This document shows positions 57,108 to 64,000 of a stretch of DNA of 64,000 bases, one piece after another. Source of the DNA: Sthenelais limicola (Eukaryota; Annelida; Polychaeta; Phyllodocida; Sigalionidae). Positions within the stretch are counted from its first letter, which is position 1. The number at the start of each line of letters is the position of its first letter. Position numbers and translations under genes: made by a program. Location of the stretch: assembly GCA_942159475.1 (NCBI GenBank), contig OW804098.1, positions 119,933,374-119,997,373 of the forward strand, given 5' to 3'. Below the pieces are notes generated by a model. The model was not told the origin of the DNA. It saw nothing but the letters and a program-made list of their open reading frames with translations, and made no database searches.

Positions 57108-57378
57108 GATTTTCAAACGAATTTCAGTGCACAAACCGCAAAAAACACACAGGTGCACAAACACACAGCAGACAAGTGTCGTCTGCAGAATCAGGTCAAG
57201 TTCCCGCGCTTGTTTTGTCTCGTTTCAATGAGAATTTAAATGGTTGCTATGGAAACTTTATTTCAAGTTTTATTGTTATTGTATTGTTATCATAATATAA
57301 AACTTTTCTCAAAAGAAACATAAAAATTCATAAATAAATAACAAAAATATAGCCATTTTCTTGTAATCACGTGGTTTT

Positions 57379-57495
57379 ATTGCATTAATGCAATACGTGT
57401 ACATTTCCTGGGAGTGCATTAATGCACTACGTGTACCTTCCACGGGAGTGCATTAATGCACTACGTGTACTTTCCACGGGAGTGCATTAATGCAA
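57379..57495 (+). repeat. 34-bp subterminal tandem repeat of piggyBac
   Basis: About 3.5 units with TGCATTAATGCA palindromes followed by ACGTGTAC, 17 bp inside the element's right end. Subterminal repeats are often transposase binding sites; that role is inferred. Confidence 0.85.
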
Positions 57496-57500
57496 TAGGC

Positions 57501-57512
57501 GTCTAGAATGGG
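57501..57512. repeat. piggyBac terminal inverted repeat (transposase 5' side)
   Basis: GTCTAGAATGGG directly before TTAA. Confidence 0.88.
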
Positions 57513-57602
57513 TTAAGGAGCACTTGTGCTTTATACACCACTGGGGATTAGACAGTGGAGATGAGGAGAGGGGAAGTGTGGGAGATAGATAGAGAGGAAG
57601 AT

Positions 57603-57837
57603 GGGTCAGATTTTCAGAAAATGTACTATTCAACTTCGCCAATCTTCTCAAATAACCCAAATTTCAGACGAAAATAAAGTTCAAAATACAGTTCAACCTA
57701 ACCAAACAGATTGCTAGAATCAATGCAATGCCGAATATACTCAAATTTATCTAGTATTAACTACATTGCAGCCAAATTTAGCAGAATATTCTGAATGTGT
57801 ACAGCTGCAAATGGTACATTTTCTGAAGATCTGTCCC
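57603..57837 (+). mobile_element. Family B element
   Basis: 235 bp, ends GGGTCAGATTTTCAGAAAAT and ATTTTCTGAAGATCTGTCCC, flanked by AGAT on both sides (57599-57602 and 57838-57841). Confidence 0.88.
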
Positions 57838-57867
57838 AGATATGGAAAGGGAGACATGGAGAAGAAA

Positions 57868-57996
57868 TATGGTTCCTTTCAGGAAAATAAATCACAAGTC
57901 GCAGAAAAATGGATTTTGAGATATCATATTTGAAAAAAATCAGATCAAGCCGATTCCGATGTTAGTAAACATAAGGACATCCATTAAGTAATTATA
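57868..57996 (+). mobile_element. Family A fragment (left part)
   Basis: ATGGTTCCTTTCAGGAAAAT followed by about 110 bp of A; cut off where B sequence begins. Confidence 0.6.
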
Positions 57997-58475
57997 TACA
58001 ATTCGCCGTCACTAATTCTCTCAAATAACCCACACTTAGGACATAACAGAAATTGTTATGTAACATTACGTAACATTGTGTAACCTCATTATCTATCTAA
58101 TTATCACCCATTAATTATAATATCTCATTATTAAATTCGCTAATTATACTTAGCTATCCAGTACTGTGCAAGTCTACTTATTCATGCTAAGCCATAGGTA
58201 TTACGTAAGGGCTCCGCCCCCTACTCTTTCCCACATCCTGTAGGGACATATATGTACAGATGCTAGATCATTAAATGAGTTGCTTAGTTCTTCTCACGAA
58301 GACCACACGTTCGTTTGCTATTAATACAGTTTAACATATTAAAACTGATACTGTAAATCAACGCAACACCAAATATACACAGATATACCCGGTATTCATC
58401 ATATCTCAGCCTAATTTAGCAAAATTCCCTAAATTTGTAGAGCTGCCAATTGTAAATTTTCCGAAAATCTGACCC
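57997..58475 (+). mobile_element. Family B element split by an LTR-like insertion
   Basis: The left part (CAATTCGCCGTCACTAATTC to GACATAACAG) and right part (CAGTTTAACATATTAAAACT to TTTTCCGAAAATCTGACCC) surround 275 bp of other DNA. The left terminal repeat is missing. Confidence 0.65.
58054..58328 (+). mobile_element. Possible solo LTR
   Basis: Begins TGTTATGTAACATTACGTAA and ends TTGCTATTAATACA (TG...CA). The right third (CTTAGTTCTTCTCACGAAGA) resembles the RNA-start region of Copia-type LTRs. No matching 5-bp duplication, so the call rests on the ends and on its position as an insertion. Confidence 0.4.
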
Positions 58476-58478
58476 ATG

Positions 58479-58553
58479 TAGAGAGAATGGAACAAGCCAA
58501 GAGTAAACAGACATTTATTAGGCGAAATTTATCCACTTAAGCACAATGCCATA
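58479..58553 (+). mobile_element. Foldback element fragment
   Basis: GAGAGAATGGAACAAGCC and about 55 bp more match the left arm of the copy at 788; the other arm is absent. Confidence 0.65.
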
Positions 58554-58692
58554 CTTTTCAATTGTCATAATTTCTGACAATAATACGTGACAGATCATTT
58601 CAAGGAATTTGTTTCTAGGTATATTACACCACACAGTTCTGAAGATGGGATTTCCCAATATCTTTATTGTAAAGTTGTTATGAAAGGTTCAA

Positions 58693-58990
58693 TGAATGTG
58701 ACGTCTCGCACTGAACAACAACAACTGTTGTGTGCTACGATGTATGGTGGCTATATGTGATGTGTTCCAGTAAAATGAGTCACAAGTCACAAAATTGATA
58801 TTTTTCCAAAGTGTTTTTTCACAGGATCTTTTTAATGAAATGTTCTGTTTTTTAGAGAGTTAAGCACTTACAGTCATATGAATCTCCTGCACCTTACAAC
58901 TCATTTTCCTAAAACGGATCACAAATGTGACGTCTCGCGCTGAACAACAACAAGTGTTGTGTGCTATTGTGATGTATGGTGGCTATATTG
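58693..58990 (+). repeat. Duplicated 63-bp segment with a family A copy between
   Basis: AATGTGACGTCTCGC.CTGAAC through GATGTATGGTGGCTATA occurs at about 58693-58755 and 58923-58988; the only DNA between is a family A copy. Confidence 0.8.
58757..58922 (-). mobile_element. Family A element, internally deleted (166 bp)
   Basis: Both ends are present (GTGATGTGTTCCAGTAAAAT and TTTCCTAAAACGGATCAC); the middle 240 bp or so is missing. Confidence 0.75.
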
Positions 58991-59000
58991 GTGGTCCATA

Positions 59001-62000
59001 GCGGGTATAATGTATATAGAGGCGATAAAGCCTATATCAGGGCTATATATAGAGGACTGTGGGTATAATGTATATAGAGGTGATAAAGCCTATATCAGGG
59101 CTATATATAGAGGACTGTGGGTATAATGTATATAGAGGTGATAAAGCCTATATCAGGGCTATATATAGAGGACTGTGGGTATAATGTATATAGAGGTGAT
59201 AAAGCCTATATCACGGCTATATATAGAGGACTGTGGGTATAATGTATATAGAGGTGATAAAGCCTATATCAGGGCTATATATAGAGGACTGTGGGTATAA
59301 TGTATATAGAGGTGATAAAGCCTATATCAAGGCTATATATAGAGGACTGTGGGTATAATGTATATAGAGGCGATAAAGCCTATATCAAGGCTATATATAG
59401 AGGACTGTGGGTATAATGTATATAGAGGCGATAAAGCCTATATCACGGCTATATATAGAGGACTGTGGGTATAATGTATATAGAGGCGATAAAGCCTATA
59501 TCAAGGCTATATATAGAGGACTGTGGGTATATTGTATATAGAGGCGATAAAGCCTATATCAAGGCTATATATAGAGGACTGTGGGTATAATGTATATAGA
59601 GGCGATAAAGCCTATATCAGGGCTATATATAGAGGACTGTGGGTATAATGTATATAGAGGTGATAAAGCCTATATCAAGGCTATATATAGAGGACTGTGG
59701 GTATAATGTATATAGAGGCGATAAAGCCTATATCAGGGCTATATATAGAGGACTGTGGGTATAATGTATATAGAGGCGATAAAGCCTATATCAAGGCTAT
59801 ATATAGAGGACTGTGGGTATAATGTATATAGAGGCGATAAAGCCTATATCAGGGCTATATATAGAGGACTGTGGGTATAATGTATATAGAGGTGATAAAG
59901 CCTATATCAAGGCTATATATAGAGGACTGTGGGTATAATGTATATAGAGGCAATAAAGCCTATATCATGGCTATATATAGAGGACTGTGGGTATAATGTA
60001 TATAGAGGCGATGAAGCCTATATCAGGGCTATATATAGAGGACTGTGGGTATAATGTATATAGAGGTGATAAAGCCTATATCAAGGCTATATATAGAGGA
60101 CTGTGGGTATAATGTATATAGAGGCGATAAAGCCTATATCAGGGCTATATATAGAGGACTGTGGGTATAATGTATATAGAGGCGATAAAGCCTATATCAC
60201 GGCTATATATAGAGGACTGTGGGTATAATGTATATAGAGGCGATAAAGCCTATATCAAGGCTATATATAGAGGAGTGTGGGTATAATGTATATAGAGGCG
60301 ATAAAGCCTATATCAAGGCTATATATAGAGGACTGTGGGTATAATGTATATAGAGGCGATAAAGCCTATATCAAGGCTATATATAGAGGACTGTGGGTAT
60401 AATGTATATAGAGGCGATAAAGCCTATATCAAGGCTATTTATAGAGGACTGTGGGTATAATGTATATAGAGGCGATAAAGCCTATATCATGGCTATATAT
60501 AGAGGACTGTGGGTATAATGTATATAGAGGCGATAAAGCCTATATCAAGGCTATATATAGAGGACTGTGGGTATAATGTATATAGAGGCGATAAAGCCTA
60601 TATCAAGGCTATATATAGAGGACTGTGGGTATAATGTATATAGAGGCGATAAAGCCTATATCAGGGCTATATATAGAGGACTGTGGGTATAATGTATATA
60701 GAGGCGATAAAGCCTATATCAAGGCTATATATAGAGGACTGTGGGTATAATGTATATAGAGGCGATAAAGCCTATATCATGGCTATATATAGAGGACTGT
60801 GGGTATAATGTATATAGAGGTGATAAAGCCTATATCAAGGCTATATATAGAGGACTGTGGGTATAATGTATAATGTATATAGAGGCGATAAAGCCTATAT
60901 CAAGGCTATATATAGAGGACTGTGGGTATATTGTATATAGAGGTGATAAAGCCTATATCAAGGCTATATATAGAGGACTGTGGGTATAATGTATATAGAG
61001 GCGATAAAGCCTATATCATGGCTATATATAGAGGACTGTGGGTATAATGTATGTAGAGGCGATAAAGCCTATATCGCGGCTATATATAGAGGACTGTGGG
61101 TATAATGTATATAGAGGCGATAAAGCCTATATCAAGGCTATATATAGAGGACTGTGGGTATACTGTATATAGAGGCGATAAAGCCAATATCAAGGCTATA
61201 TATAGAGGACTGTGGGTATAATGTATATAGAGGCGATAAAGCCTATATCAAGGCTATATATAGAGGACTGTGGGTATAATGTATATAGAGGTGATAAAGC
61301 CTATATCAGGGCTATATATAGAGGACTGTGGGTATAATGTATATAGAGGCGATAAAGCCTATATCAAGGCTATATATAGAGGACTGTGGGTATATTGTAT
61401 ATAGAGGCAATAAAGCCTATATCAGGGCTATATATAGAGGACTGTGGGTATAATGTATGTAGAGGCGATAAAGCCTATATCACGGCTATATATAGAGGAC
61501 TGTGGGTATAATGTATATAGAGGTGATAAAGCCTATATCAGGGCTATATATAGAGGACTGTGGGTATAATGTATATATAGAGGTGATAAAGCCTATATCA
61601 GGGCTATATATAGAGGACTGTGGGTATAATGTATATAGAGGCGATAAAGCCTATATCACGGCTATATATAGAGGACTGTGGGTATAATGTATATAGAGGC
61701 GATAAAGCCTATATCACGGCTATATATAGAGGACTGTGGGTATAATGTATATAGAGGCGATAAAGCCTATATCAAGGCTATATATAGAGGACTGTGGGTA
61801 TAATGTATATAGAGGCGATGAAGCCTATATCAAGGCTATATATAGAGGACTGTGGGTATAATGTATATAGAGGTGATAAAGCCTATATCAAGGCTATATA
61901 TAGAGGACTGTGGGTATAATGTATATAGAGGTGATAAAGCCTATATCAAGGCTATATATAGAGGACTGTGGGTATAATGTATATAGAGGCGATAAAGCCT

Positions 62001-64000
62001 ATATCAAGGCTATATATAGAGGACTGTGGGTATAATGTATATAGAGGCGATAAAGCCTATATCACGGCTATATATAGAGGACTGTGGGTATAATGTATAT
62101 AGAGGCGATAAAGCCTATATCACGGCTATATATAGAGGACTGTGGGTATATTGTATATAGAGGCGATAAAGCCAATATCACGGCTATATATAGAGGACTG
62201 TGGGTATAATGTATATAGAGGCGATAAAGCCTATATCACGGCTATATATAGAGGACTGTGGGTATAATGTATATAGAGGCGATAAAGCCTATATCAAGGC
62301 TATATATAGAGGACTGTGGGTATAATGTATATAGAGGCGATAAAGCCTATATCAAGGCTATATATAGAGGACTGTGGGTATAATGTATGTAGAGGCGATG
62401 AAGCCTATATCAAGGCTATATATAGAGGACTGTGGGTATAATGTATATAGAGGTGATAAAGCCTATATCAGGGCTATATATAGAGGACTGTGGGTATAAT
62501 GTATATAGAGGTGATAAAGCCTATATCAAGGCTATATATAGAGGACTGTGGGTATAATGTATGTAGAGGCAATAAAGCCTATATCAAGGCTATATATAGA
62601 GGACTGTGGGTATAATGTATGTAGAGGCGATAAAGCCTATATCAAGGCTATATATAGAGGACTGTGGGTATAATGTATATAGAGGCGATAAAGCCTATAT
62701 CAGGGCTATATATAGAGGACTGTGGGTATAATGTATATATAGAGGTGATAAAGCCTATATCAGGGCTATATATAGAGGACTGTGGGTATAATGTATATAG
62801 AGGCGATAAAGCCTATATCAAGGCTATATATAGAGGACTGTGGGTATAATGTATATATAGAGGTGATAAAGCCTATATCACGGCTATATATAGAGGACTG
62901 TGGGTATAATGTATGTAGAGGCGATAAAGCCTATATCAAGGCTATATATAGAGGACTGTGGGTATAATGTATGTAGAGGCGATGAAGCCTATATCAGGGC
63001 TATATATAGAGGACTGTGGGTATAATGTATATAGAGGCGATAAAGCCTATATCAGGGCTATATATAGAGGACTGTGGGTATAATGTATATAGAGGCGATA
63101 AAGCCTATATCAAGGCTATTTATAGAGGACTGTGGGTATAATGTATATAGAGGCGATAAAGCCTATATCAGGGCTATATATAGAGGACTGTGGGTATAAT
63201 GTATATAGAGGTGATAAAGCCTATATCAGGGCCATATATAGAGGACTGTGGGTATAATGTATATAGAGGTGATGAAGCCTATATCAAGGCTATATATAGA
63301 GGACTGTGGGTATAATGTATGTAGAGGCGATAAAGCCTATATCAAGGCTATATATAGAGGACTGTGGGTATAATGTATATAGAGGCGATAAAGCCTATAT
63401 CGCGGCTATATATAGAGGACTGTGGGTATATTGTATATAGAGGCGATAAAGCCTATATCACGGCTATATATAGAGGACTGTGGGTATAATGTATATAGAG
63501 GCGATAAAGCCTATATCAGGGCTATATATAGAGGACTGTGGGTATAATGTATATAGAGGCGATAAAGCCTATATCAAGGCTATATATAGAGGACTGTGGG
63601 TATAATGTATATAGAGGCGATAAAGCCTATATCAAGGCTATATATAGAGGACTGTGGGTATAATGTATATAGAGGCGATAAAGCCTTTTTCAAGGCTATA
63701 TATAGAGGACTGTGGGTATAATGTATATATAGAGGTGATAAAGCCTATATCAAGGCTATATATAGAGGACTGTGGGTATAATGTATATAGAGGCGATAAA
63801 GCCTATATCAAGGCTATATATAGAGGACTGTGGGTATAATGTATATAGAGGCGATAAAGCCTATATCAGGGCTATATATAGAGGACTGTGGGTATATTGT
63901 ATATAGAGGCGATAAAGCCTATATCAAGGCTATATATAGAGGACTGTGGGTATAATGTATGTAGAGGCGATAAAGCCTATATCAGGGCTATATATAGAGG
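59001..64000 (+). repeat. 58-bp satellite array, about 86 units, continues past the window
   Basis: Unit GTGGGTATAATGTATATAGA + GGCGATAAAGCCTATATCA + NGGCTATATATAGAGGACT, 58 bp, in head-to-tail copies with only a few changes per unit. Variation is concentrated at GGCGAT (often GGTGAT, sometimes GGCAAT), at the base before GGCTATATA (A, G, C or T), at GTATATAG/GTATGTAG, and at a 2-bp TA insertion (GTATATATAG) in a few units. TATATAGAGG occurs twice per unit, so the unit may derive from a diverged dimer. Frames of 61 codons arise by chance from the period. Confidence 0.97.

Larger units (their letters stand above)
48593..57512 (-). mobile_element. piggyBac DNA transposon, 8920 bp
   Basis: Target duplication TTAA on both sides (48589-48592 and 57513-57516). 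Terminal inverted repeats CCCATTCCAGAC (48593-48604) and GTCTAGAATGGG (57501-57512) differ at one of 12 bases. TTAA plus CCC-type ends is the signature of the piggyBac superfamily, and the transposase gene occupies the right third. A subterminal 34-bp repeat lies inside the right end. At 8.9 kb it is several times longer than usual piggyBac elements (about 2.5-5 kb); the extra 5.4 kb at the left is unexplained. No second element with TTAA ends was found inside. Confidence 0.9.

Noticed and set aside
59001..64000. CRISPR array
   Set aside because: The 58-bp units are head-to-tail with no unique spacers, in a eukaryotic context.
59001..64000. Repeated 61-codon open frames (several starting near 61502, 62664, 62782, 63654)
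   Set aside because: They arise from a 58-bp period read through about three units; no composition or context supports coding.

Overview
This is eukaryotic nuclear DNA, most likely from an aquatic invertebrate animal. It is AT-rich and mostly non-coding, with spliced transposase genes (GT-AG and GC-AG introns), many short inverted-repeat elements, a 5S-free, tRNA-Asn(GTT)-bearing intergenic landscape and a satellite array. The phylum cannot be fixed from the sequence. No intact host protein-coding gene was recognised; apart from one tRNA gene and one processed pseudogene, the recognisable coding capacity belongs to mobile elements.

Layout. 0-5.6 kb: two 69-bp tandem arrays split by a palindromic foldback element, then copies of three short dispersed families called A (about 400 bp, GTGATG ends), B (about 235 bp, GGGTCAG ends) and C (about 350 bp, AATAGGGG ends). 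5.6-11.1 kb: lower repeat density, with a long hairpin, a CRE/CCAAT/TATA-like cluster, a possible conserved element and a GC-rich promoter-like block. 11.4-24.2 kb: a dense field of about 20 family B copies, with a tRNA-Asn gene at 15.9 kb, a miRNA-like hairpin at 21.5 kb and a processed pseudogene at 22.8-23.1 kb inserted in a B copy. 24.9-29.3 kb: a complete, apparently young Ty3/Gypsy retrotransposon (identical 130-bp LTRs, 5-bp target duplication, one uninterrupted Gag-Pol frame). 29.6-35.7 kb: a larger foldback copy and a 4.35-kb element with long inverted repeats that holds a non-LTR reverse-transcriptase remnant. 37-41 kb: nested A and B copies. 41.8-43.6 kb: a three-exon Crypton tyrosine recombinase with two frameshifts, with strong palindromes on both sides. 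44.7-48.5 kb: more nested A, B and C copies. 48.6-57.5 kb: an 8.9-kb piggyBac element with TTAA duplications, 12-bp terminal repeats, a four-exon 591-codon transposase and about 5.4 kb of unexplained interior DNA including a 1.1-kb CpG-rich minisatellite. 57.6-59.0 kb: further B and A copies and a possible solo LTR. 59.0-64.0 kb: a 58-bp satellite that runs off the window.

How it fits together. Nested insertions give relative ages. Family A jumped into B at least three times (31, 37 and 45 kb) and B jumped into A at 46 kb, so the two overlapped in time. Both leave 4-bp target duplications, so each was probably mobilised by a transposase encoded elsewhere. The Ty3/Gypsy element is the youngest dated insertion; Crypton is decayed; the piggyBac frame is intact, but its fourth catalytic-region aspartate is changed to glycine.
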